A DNA stretch of 64,000 nucleotides from Hemileia vastatrix (GCA_030280995.1 JASXTE010000002.1:37569183-37633182), one strand, 5' to 3'. Positions 33,914 to 45,022 are shown, numbered from the stretch's first letter. Notes: generated from the sequence alone by a model not told the origin. Program-made: numbers and translations.

Positions 33914-35050
33914 TGTCGGTCAGTCATCTAGAAGAGGTAAGAAAAATAGGAGAAAAAGGAGGAGAGAAGGAGGAGGACAAGGGAAAATAAAGAAATAAAC
34001 CAAAAATATATATTTAATTTATTTGAGAGGGAAACAACGGTGAGCAACTTTGAGAGGTGACAAAAACTTAGATTTTATTAACAATAATATTATTAAATGT
34101 AAGGGTTCTGCGCGGCAAACAATTTTAATTACTATCAGACTTAAAGCAACCTTTGATTTGTTGTATAGAATTTAAATTAGATTTGTATTACTAATAAAAA
34201 AAATATAAACGTAATAAATTGGTTATTTAATTTGTTGAGTGTGTAATAAGTGATGATGCTACAGGGGATTATCCAAGGCCCTTTTATAGGCAATGGGTCC
34301 TCTGAAGCGCTACTATCTTTGTAAATACAATGATTAGAATGGAATAAAACAAATATATCAAAAGAGTAAATGAAACGTAACAATATAGAGAAAAACATGA
34401 AACAAATAATTAAAACCCCAATTAAGAATCCAATTTCCCCGCCATTAATTCCCAAATCAGTAAGTGACAATAGTGAATAACTAAACAAGATTGGAAACAT
34501 AGGAACTATGAGAAATATAATTCCAAACAGATGGTACATTCTGATTAAAGGACATTTTAAGTGAAACAAAAAATAATTTGACGCAACAAAACAAACAATT
34601 AATCTCAATTTAGTCCAAATTAATTTATTTGTTTTTTCTAACACAATTAAGGGTCAAAAGAAGCGTCATTAATTATTGTTTAGTATCATATGAGAGGTAT
34701 TATTTAATATATAAATTTAAGTAATTAATTTAAATATATTATAAATCAATTTTACACTTGTAATTATAATATATGTTTTTCAATTAATTAAATATAAATT
34801 TATAATTATTAAATACATAAAAATGCGCCATTATTTGTAGAATATATTATATTATGCTCAATTTAATTGTATATAAAAATATATATAAACAATAAATTTA
34901 ATGTAACACTTGTATATAATAAAATTCTTATATAATTTCATTATGCAATAAAATATTAAGTTATATTCATTAAATACAAGTCTTACCCACTCTTTAAGGT
35001 TTTATAATTTATATATCATTTACTGGACTCCTGGAATAGCCTGGCTGACA
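33914..35050 (-). repeat. Ty3-1 3' LTR (1,137 bp)
   Basis: Starts TGTCAGCCAG and ends CTGACCGACA on the minus strand. A TATA box (TATAAAAG, minus strand, 34288-34281) lies in TTGCCTATAAAAGGGCCTTG. Open frames inside it are I/F-rich and not genes. Confidence 0.95.
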
Positions 35051-35062
35051 CTCCCTCACTCT
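35051..35062 (-). other. Ty3-1 polypurine tract
   Basis: AGAGTGAGGGAG on the minus strand immediately precedes the 3' LTR. Ty3-2 has the identical tract at 45837-45848. Confidence 0.8.
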
Positions 35063-35085
35063 AAAAAAAACAATAAAAAAAAATG

Positions 35086-38000
35086 CTAAGATTTTTTCTT
35101 TTTGTATTTTTTCAACAGAGCAGGCAGATTTGAAATTTCCTTGCCAGGTATCCATGCATCATGTTCAGATGATTTGTTCTTATATCTCAATAAATATTCA
35201 GTACCTCTTTCAGAAGTGATAATTCTATCATTGAGAAATTTATCAATTTCTGCTGTTTCTGTGACTTCCTGAGGGTTCTTCTTAGGTCTTCCTCTTCTTT
35301 TTGGAAATAAGTCACTGTTGGAAGTATAAGGTTTAAGTAAAGAAATGGGAAAGACAGGATGTTTCCTATCATATGGAGAATACAATACAACTTCTACTGC
35401 ATTATCACCAACCATTCTTTTAACAACAAATTGTCCTACAAAAGGATCTTTTAATTTGTGGTTACCTTGTAAATTGAAATGGACAGTAGAGATCAACACT
35501 TCATCACCCTTGTTAAATGTGTATTCTTTATGGGATTTATCCCATCTTTTCTTTTCATATTCAAATGCTTTATCAATACAACTCTGAGCATGTTTTCTGC
35601 ATAGCTGTTGCATTTGCATAAAAGATTTTACACCAGGGTGTAGTTCCAACTTAGGTAATTTATTATTGAGAATCTGAGCAGGAGTGTTTGGGACATAACC
35701 TAACCAAAGCTCAAAAGGCTTTTTCTCAGTGACAGAATGAACAGTGCTATTATATGCAAATTCAAGACCAGGCAAAAGAGTGACCCAATCATGAGTAAAT
35801 CTGTCATTGTCTTTATATTCTAAACCAAAGGCACAATACCTTCTAATCATATCTTCCAGAGTTTGAATCATTCTTTCAGCTAGACCATCAGTCTGAGGAT
35901 GGTGAGCTGTAGACAATTTTAACTCACAGCCACAAATATCCATCAAAGAGGTCCAAAACTCAGAAGTGAATTTTGGATCCCTATCAGAGATAATGGCTTT
36001 TGGAAAACCAATAATATTAAACATGTAAGACCACCATAAGAAAGCTAATTCTTTGGTGGATACATCTTTGTGGGTTGGAATAAATTTGCACATTTTTGTG
36101 AATCTATCAACTATTACCCAACAAGAGTTAAAGCTGTCTTTACCTGCAACAGGAAGACCAGTGACAAAATCCATATTAATGATTTTCCAGGGAGCACTAG
36201 GTGCTTCAATATGTTGTAATAACCCTGCTCTCTTACCTGTTAACCTTTTAGATTTTTGGCAGGAATCACAAGATTCAACATATAATTTTGTGTCTTCAGA
36301 CATATTAGCCCACCATGCAGTGTTTTTGATTCTAATCAATGTTTTTTCAAGATCAAAATGACCAGCTAATATGTCATCATGACAAAGTTTGAGGATAGTT
36401 TCTTTCATTGAAGGAGGAATAACAATTACATTGGTAAGCTTCCTTCTATAATATATATAACCATCTTCAATAGAAAACTTTCCTTTATTTAAAGCATTTT
36501 GGTACTTTGCAGGAAGAGTTTTTATTAATGCTTGAATTGAAGCATTCTTACGATCATTCAAAATAGTAACTAATTTATTTAAGTCAGAATCTTTATCATA
36601 TGAATCCAGTATTAACTGTAATAACTCTTCTTCCATATCAACTATAAATATACCATGTATATGAACAGTGTCATCCTCAGGTACATAAGCAGGATTGGAG
36701 TCATTATTTGGCAGAGGCAATCTGGAGAGCATATCAACATTAGAGTGAACATTTCCAGCTCTGTGGATAATAGTCATCCTTCCTCTGTATTCCTGAACAG
36801 CAAGTTGCCATCTGAACATATGTATGTTAGGTGTTTTGAGGTTTAAGAGAGATTTCACAGCACTACAGTCAGTTACCAACTCAAATTTATGGTCATCCAA
36901 GTAGTAATGAAGTTTCTCAAGAGCCCAAACAACTGCTAAGCACTCCAATTGAGTGGCACCATATTTCAATTCACTATTTCTTAAGGTTCTTGAAATATAA
37001 CAAATTACAACCTCTGAGGATTTATCATTAATAATTTGCTTTTGGTGAAGGGCAGCACCCAGACCAATAAAGCTAGCATCTGTATAAAGTACAAATGGCT
37101 TGTTAAAATCTGGAAGAGCCAATATAGGGGCTGTCATTAAGCAACTTTTCAATGTATTAAAAGCTTTCTGACAGTAATTATTCCAGAGAAAAGCAACATC
37201 TTTTATGGTTAGTTTTGTAAGAGGCAAGGCTATGACCTGATAATTTTTAATATATTGTCTATAATAGCCACACATACCCAAAAAACTTTGGATTTCTCTT
37301 ACAGAAGTTGGTGCTTTCACATTTTGAATGGCAGCAACTTTATTATGGTCTACACAAATTTGTAAGCCTGACACAACATGGCCAAGGACTTTCAAAGATT
37401 GAAAACCAAATTTACACTTTTTTAAAGATAAGGTCATATTGATTTCATCCATTTTTTGGAAAACTCTATTCAAGTGAATCACATGTTCATCAAAAGTTTT
37501 AGAAAAAACAATAATATCATCAATATAAACCATGAGCCAACCTTCAATAATTTCTTGATGGAAAGTGTTATCCATGACTTTCTGGAAAACTGAAGGAGCA
37601 TTTTTAGGGCCAAATGGCATCCTAACATACTTATATATTCCCATATGAGTAGCAATAAGCAAAAAATTTTGAGAATTTTTCTCAACTGGAACTTGATGAT
37701 AACCTTTATTACCATCCAGACAACTAATAAATTTTGCACCTTGCAAGGTAGCATGTATTGAATTAATTCTGGGTAAAGGATAAATATCATCAACAGTATA
37801 AGTATTTAAAGCTCTGTAATCTCCACATAATCTAGCTTTATCTTTTTCATATGAAATCAAGACTGGGGAGATGACACAATATTTGGGGGTGACATCCACT
37901 TTCTCAATGATATTCATTTTCAATAATGTTTCAATATTATCTTCAATATCTTTTCTTTTTGATGGAGAAGCAGGATATGGTTTTTTCTTAAGGGAAGGAG

Positions 38001-38559
38001 GAATATCACCCAAATTACAGGATAAGGTAATTTTCATCTCTTCCTGAACAATTCCCAAGACATGAGAACCATGAGCAAAAGCCATAGGGAAAGAGGTAAT
38101 AGAGGCAACAATAGAATCCTTTTGTTCACTAGTCAACTGATCACCAAAAGAAGCGGTATTTATTTCATGTAATAAATCATCCATTTCAGTTGTTGTTCTA
38201 CCTTTACATTGGGTCAGTGAGTTACAAGACTTCAACAAATGCCCAGAAGGTCTAGGAGAAGAAATTTTGAATTTTCTTTTCCCATTCATTCCTAAAGTAA
38301 AGCAATTATTTGCTGGATCCAGTTTCACACCAAACATGGTTAAAATATCATTTCCCATAATAAACCAATTGCTAAAATTATCATTATTCATGACAACAAA
38401 CTCACAAATAGCTCTGACAAAACCACCATTATATTTGAAGAATACAGAGGTTTTGTATTTGCCAATAGGAAATAAGGTAGAACCATACCCTCTCCATTTT
38501 TCAGAAGTTATAGGCAATAATTTACTCAAATATTCCTTATCCACTGAAGCCAAAGCTTT
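35086..38559 (-). pseudogene. pol: Ty3-1 Pol (protease C-terminus to chromodomain)
   Basis: Continues the Gag frame after one TAA. It begins in the protease fold (KALASVDKEY...), then RT with LCGDYRALN, LDGNKGYHQVPV, MPFGPKNAPSVFQ and the catalytic VYIDDIIVFS at about residue 340. RNase H follows (LYTDASFIGLGAALH, LVTDCSAVKSLL). The integrase shows the zinc site (HDDILAGHF ... CDSCQKSK) and catalytic D (NMDFVTGLP), D (SDRDPKFTSEFW) and E (HHPQTDGLAERM). The last ~50 residues (EYLLRYKNKSSEHDAWIPGK) form a chromodomain, known in chromoviruses to steer integration to modified chromatin. The whole 1,157-codon stretch is open. It needs readthrough or a sense codon at 38562-38560 to be fused to Gag. 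Confidence 0.93.
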
Positions 38560-41253
38560 TTAAGATACTAAACTTCCTCCAGCACCAGAATCAAGAACTA
38601 CATCAACATTTTTACCATTAATGATAACAGGTGCCTTTAAAGGGGATATAGGAATAGAATTGTTAGTAATATCTTTAATTATCTCAGCATTTTCTACTGA
38701 AGATAAATTCAATACACAATCTTCAGATATATTATTTAAATAATGGACATCATGTTCCAACATTAAAACATCTTTAACAGATTCATTGTCATAGGAGATA
38801 TTACTTTCAAAGTCACTGGAAGAATTATTGACATCAAGTTCAACTTCATCAGTGTCTTCATTTTGTTCAACAAGATGAATTTTCTTGTCACAAACATGAC
38901 CCTTCTGCCACGGTTTGTTACATTTATAACAAGTATTTGTTGCATATTTTTTAGGTGCAACTGGGGCAGAGGGTTTACCAGATTTTTCTGGGAGCTTTAT
39001 AGAAGGTTTATTCTGATCATTATAAGATTTACTAAGGTAATTCTTTGGTTCATATCTATGGTTGAGTAGTACTTCATTACAGATATTAATGAAAGAAGAA
39101 TTTTCCCTTACATGCTCAGTTCTAGCAACAATCAAATCCCTAAGAGAATTTGGTAATTTATACAAGATTTTATCTCTCCAAATATCATAATCCATCTTTG
39201 GATCAATTGCTCTAAGGATTTTAGTTATTTTCATCAGAAAAACAATGGGCTTTTCAACAGAGGAGGATACATATCTAGTATTCTCATACAGTCTCTGCTG
39301 AGCTAACCTGAATTTTGAACCACCAAACTGATTCTCAATCAAGGATTTCCAATCATTCCATGTATAATGATTGTTATCTAAGAGGACAGATTCATACCAC
39401 ATCAAGGCTACATTGGAAAATAAAGAAATTAGCTTAGAAACAATTTCCTCATCAGGTAGTTTATAAGATCTCTTTAAATTATCAATTCTCTGGATAAAGT
39501 GTTGCCAATCAGAGGAAGAATCACCATCAAAGGTAGGATATTGGTCTAACTTAGGCCAATTTTTCTGACTACTGGGATGGTCCACTTTTTGGTTTGAATT
39601 ATTCATTAGTAATAATTCCTGAAGTTTAGCCAGGTGTTCAGAAACTTCATTATTTACAGAAACAGCTGGTGCATGACCATCACAAGATTTTTTGCTAGTA
39701 GCAAAAGATTTTACAGACTCATTGTCAGTTTGTTTAATGGTTGAAATATGAGGAAGAAAGGATGAACTTTGTTCAGGTTTTTTCCCTTTATTTTTATGCA
39801 GCTTATTTGCAGAAATCTCATTTAATTCATTATTGATGGTTAAGGTTGAGAACTTTTCCTGTAGGTCAGACACATAGTTTCTTATTCTTGGAATTTCAGA
39901 CATCTGGTCATTTACTTTTGCAAGAGATAGAACATTTCTGTCCTCAGAAACTGAGTGTTTGGTACTTAGTGCATGGAAATCATTTCTTAGCTTCTTAAAC
40001 TCATTTTGCAGAGATTTTATTTCATTCTTGAATGAATAATTTTCCTCAATAAGGGGTTTCAATTCACTCAAGGTCTTATGTAGACTTATATTTCTATCTG
40101 AGATAGCTCTATGGTCACTTCTTATTTGTTTTTGTTGACTAAGAACAATATTCAAGGTTTCTTTGATTTTTAAATAAGCTGTATCTTGTACAGAAGAACT
40201 CACTTTACATTGCAAGTGTAAATTATTTAATCTATCATTTTCATGGATTAACACATCTCTCACATGTTTGTCTTTCACAATATTAAAATCAAGGGTATCT
40301 TTCAATATTTCCTCAGAAGTTTTTTCAATTAAGGTATAGATTTCAGGGGGAACAGAATCATTTTTAATTGCAAGAGAAGGATTAATTAAAGATGTAGAAG
40401 TTAAATGTAAAGGTTCATCAAATGACAATTTGCTAATTACATCAATAGGGCTACTAGTTACAGGAAGCTGTCTTTTAACAGGTTTAACTGTTCTTTCACC
40501 ATGTTCAATAATATTACCTGCAGAAGAAGATTTATTAGAAAACATACCCAAGTGACTATCAACCAAATTACTTACCATGGCAGAGGAGGAAACTTCCCCT
40601 GGGACTGGGTTTGGGATTGTGCTTGGGCCTTCTTTCTCCTGCCTTGTTGGTAGGGATGAGGAGGTGGATGGAAATTGGGTGTTCTGGATGGGCCAGGCTG
40701 ATGATGAGGAGGGTGTTGCACATTCTGTTGGTAGTGACTCATTAGATAATCCCATTTCCATTGCTCTACTTCCATAGTATTTGGATTTTGGATGGTTGAG
40801 CTGGGTGGCTGTGAAGGTTGAGCCTGAAACTGAGGCTGATTGGGAGGCAACTGAGGAGGGGCCTGGGCCTGAATCTGGTTCCTGAGTTCTTGGACCTGAT
40901 CCCACAATGTGTCTACTTTTGCTTTGTACGTCATATTTTCTGTCTTCAACTCTTTTATATGACTGGATAGGTTGCTGATTTGTTGTGGCAGAGGAAGCTT
41001 TTTTATTTTGAAGCCTTTTGGAAGACCTTCTTGAGGCACTAGAGGCTTTACTTCCTTCTGTGGTACTGGGGGAAGGGGGTTTGGTTTGTTTGCATTTCCT
41101 GTCATTTCCACATCCTGCAGTATGTGAATTCTTTGTGTTAGCATAAGATTTTTTATGACCAACTTTAGAAGAACTTACAGTGTCAGCATCATAGTCAATT
41201 TCTATCTCATCCACTTGCATGTTATCCATTTTTTCTGCCAAATTGTTGGACAT
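38560..41253 (-). CDS. gag: Ty3-1 Gag and protease N-terminus, 897 aa
   Basis: ATG at 41253 (MSNNLAEKMDNMQVDEIEID). Residues 1-250 are Ser/Pro-rich, and part of them is overlapped by the small conserved ORF (40572-41105) in another frame. Residues about 330-500 are likely coiled coil. The Ty3 capsid core starts at QKNWPKLDQYPTFDGDSSSD (about residue 570) and includes WYESVLLDNN and LPNSLRDLIVARTE. A knuckle CYKCNKPWQKGHVC (C-x2-C-x7-H-x-C, the chromovirus variant) lies at about residue 770. The frame ends in the protease active site DSGAGGSLVS followed by TAA. Ty3-2 has Glu at the stop position (SVVSEKALAS), so a GAA-to-TAA change is the simplest explanation. Gag and Pol would otherwise form one frame of 2,055 codons. 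Confidence 0.9.
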   Translation of the reverse strand: MSNNLAEKMDNMQVDEIEIDYDADTVSSSKVGHKKSYANTKNSHTAGCGNDRKCKQTKPPSPSTTEGSKASSASRRSSKRLQNKKASSATTNQQPIQSYKRVEDRKYDVQSKSRHIVGSGPRTQEPDSGPGPSSVASQSASVSGSTFTATQLNHPKSKYYGSRAMEMGLSNESLPTECATPSSSSAWPIQNTQFPSTSSSLPTRQEKEGPSTIPNPVPGEVSSSAMVSNLVDSHLGMFSNKSSSAGNIIEHGERTVKPVKRQLPVTSSPIDVISKLSFDEPLHLTSTSLINPSLAIKNDSVPPEIYTLIEKTSEEILKDTLDFNIVKDKHVRDVLIHENDRLNNLHLQCKVSSSVQDTAYLKIKETLNIVLSQQKQIRSDHRAISDRNISLHKTLSELKPLIEENYSFKNEIKSLQNEFKKLRNDFHALSTKHSVSEDRNVLSLAKVNDQMSEIPRIRNYVSDLQEKFSTLTINNELNEISANKLHKNKGKKPEQSSSFLPHISTIKQTDNESVKSFATSKKSCDGHAPAVSVNNEVSEHLAKLQELLLMNNSNQKVDHPSSQKNWPKLDQYPTFDGDSSSDWQHFIQRIDNLKRSYKLPDEEIVSKLISLFSNVALMWYESVLLDNNHYTWNDWKSLIENQFGGSKFRLAQQRLYENTRYVSSSVEKPIVFLMKITKILRAIDPKMDYDIWRDKILYKLPNSLRDLIVARTEHVRENSSFINICNEVLLNHRYEPKNYLSKSYNDQNKPSIKLPEKSGKPSAPVAPKKYATNTCYKCNKPWQKGHVCDKKIHLVEQNEDTDEVELDVNNSSSDFESNISYDNESVKDVLMLEHDVHYLNNISEDCVLNLSSVENAEIIKDITNNSIPISPLKAPVIINGKNVDVVLDSGAGGSLVS
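40572..41105 (-). CDS. Small overlapping ORF in Ty3-1 gag (coiled coil, W-x-W-D motif), 177 aa
   Basis: ATG at 41105 opens a second frame inside gag, one base offset, ending TGG-TAA at 40572. The product has ELPKGFKIKK-type sequence (here GLPKGFKIKKLPLPQQ), a heptad-patterned coiled coil (NLSSHIKELKTENMTYKAKV ... VQELRNQI), a P/Q-rich linker, EQWKWDYL, and a tail with QPGPSRT and PPHPYQQGRRKK. Ty3-2 encodes a clear homologue (59903-60385) and Ty3-3 a decayed one. In this region the alternate frame is better conserved between elements than the long gag frame. The stop TAA overlaps a GGTAAGT sequence in all three. It could be an independent protein, an alternative Gag N-terminus, or a spliced exon. 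Function unknown. Confidence 0.65.
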   Translation of the reverse strand: MTGNANKPNPLPPVPQKEVKPLVPQEGLPKGFKIKKLPLPQQISNLSSHIKELKTENMTYKAKVDTLWDQVQELRNQIQAQAPPQLPPNQPQFQAQPSQPPSSTIQNPNTMEVEQWKWDYLMSHYQQNVQHPPHHQPGPSRTPNFHPPPHPYQQGRRKKAQAQSQTQSQGKFPPLPW

Positions 41254-41926
41254 ACTAGTGGGAAGATTTATATTTTACTTTTTACTTTATAAAAAAATAA
41301 TAAAAGTTAGTCAATAATTGCTCCAAAGAATAAAAAAAAATATTTAATTAATTAAATTATAGAAAAAATAATTTTCAATATAAAGTAATAATTAAAAAAT
41401 TAATTTTTAAAAAAATGGATTGCAAGGTTAAATTGGGAATAACAAGTAAGTTAATTCAACCAATTAATTACCAATATTAAATATGGCAATATATTTGGGA
41501 CTAAGCACAATGTACTTTTAAGTCAACCAAAATTAACAATAATTAATAATAAAAAAAAATTAAATTAATAATTCAATTTGTATTAATAATAATGTCAATT
41601 CTTCTAGGACTAAGAGGATTTAACACTCTATAATGGTCAACTAGGAAAAAATTTTTTTAAAAATTGAACACTTACACTCAGTGAATCAGCAATTAAGCCA
41701 CAATCACTGTTATTGCAATAAAAATATAGTAATATGAGTGAGAGGCGCAAAGGTGAACTTACTATAGTGATTGAAAAATCACTTCAAAATAATATAAAAA
41801 TTAATATTATATAAACCTAAGATGTTGAACCCAAGTTCGAAACAAAGTCGCGGCAAAAGTTTCGTTTTGCTAGGTGGTCCGTGCGTTTTGTTGTTCGTTT
41901 CCAGGCTCGATTGTCGTCGTCGTTTT
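41254..41926 (-). other. Ty3-1 leader between primer-binding site and Gag
   Basis: About 0.7 kb of AT-rich transcribed leader; no conserved ORF. Packaging and dimerisation signals would be expected here but none can be named. Confidence 0.5.
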
Positions 41927-41939
41927 GGAAAGGTCCCCA
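41927..41939 (-). other. Ty3-1 primer-binding site
   Basis: TGGGGACCTTTCC, two nt inside the 5' LTR. Equivalent positions in Ty3-2 (TGGGGGCCTTTCC, 61350-61362) and Ty3-3 (TGGGGGTCTTTCC, 55159-55171) differ by one or two bases, supporting a shared tRNA primer that I cannot identify. Confidence 0.75.
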
Positions 41940-41941
41940 GT

Positions 41942-43078
41942 TGTCGGTCAGTCGTCTAGAAGAGGTAAGAAAAATAGGAGAAAAAGGAGGAGAGAAGGAG
42001 GAGGACAAGGGAAAATAAAGAAATAAACCAAAAATATATATTTAATTTATTTGAGAGGGAAACAACGGTGAGCAACTTTGAGAGGTGACAAAAACTTAGA
42101 TTTTATTAACAATAATATTATTAAATGTAAGGGTTCTGCGCGGCAAACAATTTTAATTACTATCAGACTTAAAGCAACCTTTGGTTTGTTGTATAGAATT
42201 TAAATTAGATTTGTATTACTAATAAAAAAAATATAAACGTAATAAATTGGTTATTTAATTTGTTGAGTGTGTAATAAGTGATGATGCTACAGGGGATTAT
42301 CCAAGGCCCTTTTATAGGCAATGGGTCCTCTGAAGCGCTACTATCTTTGTAAATACAATGATTAGAATGGAATAAAACAAATATATCAAAAGAGTAAATG
42401 AAACATAACAATATAGAGAAAAACATGAAACAAATAATTAAAACCCCAATTAAGAATCCAATTTCCCCGCCATTAATTCCCAAATCAGTAAGTGACAATA
42501 GTGAATAACTAAACAAGATTGGAAACATAGGAACTATGAGAAATATAATTCCAAACAGATGGTACATTCAGATTAAAGGACATTTTAAGTGAAACAAAAA
42601 ATAATTTGACGCAACAAAACAAACAATTAATCTCAATTTAGTCCAAATTAATTTATTTGTTTTTTCTAACACAATTAAGGGTCAAAAGAAGCGTCATTAA
42701 TTATTGTTTAGTATCATATGAGAGGTATTATTTAATATATAAATTTAAGTAATTAATTTAAATATATTATAAATCAACTTTACACTTGTAATTATAATAT
42801 ATGTTTTTCAATTAATTAAATATAAATTTATAATTATTAAATACATAAAAATGCGCCATTACTTTTAGAATATATTATATTATGCTCAATTTAATTGTAT
42901 ATAAAAATATATATAACCAATAAATTTAATGTAACACTTGTATATAATAAAATTATTATATAATTTCATTATGCAATAAAATATTAAGTTATATTCATTA
43001 AATACAAGTCTTACCCACTCTTTAAGGTTTTATAATTTATATATCATTTACTGGACTCCTGGAATAGCCTGGCTGACA
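41942..43078 (-). repeat. Ty3-1 5' LTR (1,137 bp)
   Basis: Matches 33914-35050 at about 99%. TATA box TATAAAAG at 42316-42309 on the minus strand. Flanked outside by TTTTT (43079-43083). Confidence 0.95.
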
Positions 43079-43754
43079 TTTTTTATATGTTATAGTTGTA
43101 TTAAAATAATTTTTTATTATCTTCTTAATTTTTAATGGAGAAAAAAGAATAATTTCATAATATTAGAAAATCAACATCCAAATATTTTTAATAAAAAATT
43201 TCTTCAAAATGATTCATCATTTGTATTTGTTTCCAGAAATTTAAAGTATTTAACATAAATAATTTTGATAAAAGAATATACTTATGTTTGCATTTAAAAA
43301 TATTTGATAAAAATTATAAAATATTATAAATTTTCTCACAGTGTAGCTAAGCTTTAACCACAGTTCAAAACAGGATCTCATTGTGAGTTCAATCTAAGTT
43401 TTACCAAAATTAAATAATATTATTTTTGAGAAATCTATATAGTCATTGAAATGAAAAAACTTTAGTAAATAAAATGACTCAAAAAGTTTTTTCTTTTATT
43501 TGATAGATTATAGAAAATATATTAAGGAATCTAACATACTCATTTTATTAAATTTTTGGTCATCATGACTAATTATTATTTCATGTTAAGTAATCATAGA
43601 ACATAAAATAAAGCAAAAGGTTTACTATATGTATCAATGTGTTTCATTATAAATATTTATTTAAATTTTATTTTTAAATTTAAAAATATTATACATCTCA
43701 CGAAATTTCTCTGAACTAAATTAAAAGCTCTATACATTCATCTAACACCACAAA

Positions 43755-43997
43755 ATATGGGGGGCGGACTTGCTAGCAAGTCTGCAACCTTGGACCCAAA
43801 ATCACCACAGATTGAACACACATTGAGCTATTGATAAAGGAACCATAAAATCAAGATAGAAAACCACTCAGAAGAACAGTTTTAGTTGGGTGTTCAAGTA
43901 GAGTTCAGTTTGGGCTCAGTATGAGCTCAGTCTGAGTTCCATCTGAGTTCCATCTCAGTTCAGGTTGAGGACTTACTAGCAAGTCCACCCCCTATAT
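43755..43997. mobile_element. Small complete palindromic-end MITE
   Basis: About 235 bp between ATAT flanks (43755-43758 and 43994-43997). The left end GGGGGGCGGACTTGCTAGCA and the right end TACTAGCAAGTCCACCCCCT are inverted relatives, and each has the palindrome (GACTTGCTAGCAAGTC at 43767-43782; GGACTTACTAGCAAGTCC at 43969-43986). The interior has repeated GAGTTCCATCT units. No coding capacity. Fragments of the same family are at 31895-31922 and 63072-63096. Confidence 0.7.
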
Positions 43998-44519
43998 TGC
44001 ATAGTGTAATATAAGAAAAAAAAGTGAATTAGCTCAAAATTTTAATATAGGCTTTTTTACTTTTCCCAACTTGTTTCCAAGGTTTACTCATCTTATTGGT
44101 TTTCTATCTTATGTATATTCTTAAAAAATATTCTGTAAATGACTTTGTAAAAAATTGAAATAGTATTTAATGGCTAGTTTTTACACTCCTGTAGATATTC
44201 AGTCTCAATGCTTGGTATTTATTACAAACATTGAATAAACAAATAGCTTGTATGTATTGAGGGGTAAAAATAAAAATAAACCACTTTTACATGTTGTTTT
44301 TGATTGTGGAAAATGAGCTCTCAAATAAGAAAGGGTGAACTCTGTTCTTTGGCCAAAAGATAGAGTCCAACATAAGTTTTTTTCCACCTTCTTTCATATC
44401 CTTTTGATACCTATACATGCCTTTCTCTGCCTTTGTATTCCTTCTGACTTCATTCCCATATCTCTTCTTTTGATAAACATCCCAAGGCAGTTACTGTAGT
44501 ATAAAGCATTTATGAGTAG

Positions 44520-45022
44520 GTTTCCATACTCCTCACCCCTCCCCTCCCCTCCCCTCCCCTTTTACTTTTCACCCCACCCCACTACTCTTGTTTCCCTCCT
44601 CATCTATACTCACCCCTTTCTCAATCCTCCCTACCCCACCCCACCTCTTTCACCTCCTACCTAACCCTTTCCATTCCACCCTTCAACCCACCAAGCCCTT
44701 TTTAAGATATCCTAAAACTCTCACTTCTAAATCCAGCCTTCTTGTTCCCCATCCCAACCATTTAAACTCAAAATCATCTTGATCCTTTCACTGCTCACCC
44801 CACCTCTTTGGCTTGTAAATACACCCCTTTTTTCCATATATTGTAAGAGGGGTGAGAAGGAGATAAGTTAAAGTTATCCATAGTTATATGAGATATATAA
44901 GGGTGGATAGGGGATCAAAAGGGGTTATATTTGTAACAAATTGAAATAGGTGAGGTGAGGTGGGAGGGAGAGGGGTGGAGAAGGGGGATACAAGAGGTGG
45001 TTAGGGGAGAGGACTGGGGAGA
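44520..45022. repeat. Pyrimidine-rich arm followed by purine-rich arm, with (CCCCT)n
   Basis: 44520-44830 is dominated by C and T, including about five CCCCT units at 44535-44560. 44850-45022 is dominated by G and A. The two arms are roughly reverse complementary in composition, with short matching words (CTCACCCC/GGGGTGAG), suggesting an old foldback element. Continued purine-rich DNA appears right of Ty3-2 (62180-62280). Confidence 0.45.

Larger units (their letters stand above)
33914..43078 (-). mobile_element. Ty3-1: nearly intact chromodomain Ty3 element
   Basis: 9,165 bp on the minus strand. 5' LTR 41942-43078, primer-binding site, 0.7-kb leader, Gag-Pol frame 41253-35086, polypurine tract, 3' LTR 33914-35050. 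The LTRs are both 1,137 bp with about ten differences seen by eye (roughly 99% identity), so insertion was recent relative to its neighbours. Domain order (Gag, protease, RT, RNase H, integrase, chromodomain) places it with chromoviruses. Confidence 0.95.
43084..45022. other. Gene-free piece of the palindromic element
   Basis: AT-rich with no coding frame of substance. It contains the small palindromic foldback element (43755-43997) and the pyrimidine/purine mirror region (44520-45022). Confidence 0.4.

Noticed and set aside
34177..34644. 155-codon frame in the Ty3-1 LTR and its twin at 42205-42567
   Set aside because: Phe/Ile/Leu-rich, no motif, overlaps the LTR promoter and terminator region.
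40514..40571. A simple 58-nt intron joining the small ORF to gag in Ty3-1
   Set aside because: The sites look good, but the phase does not match: the spliced small frame meets TAA again. Kept only as a finding to test with RNA.
44588..44782. 64-codon Pro/Ser-rich frame
   Set aside because: Product of the CT-rich simple-sequence region; no gene evidence.
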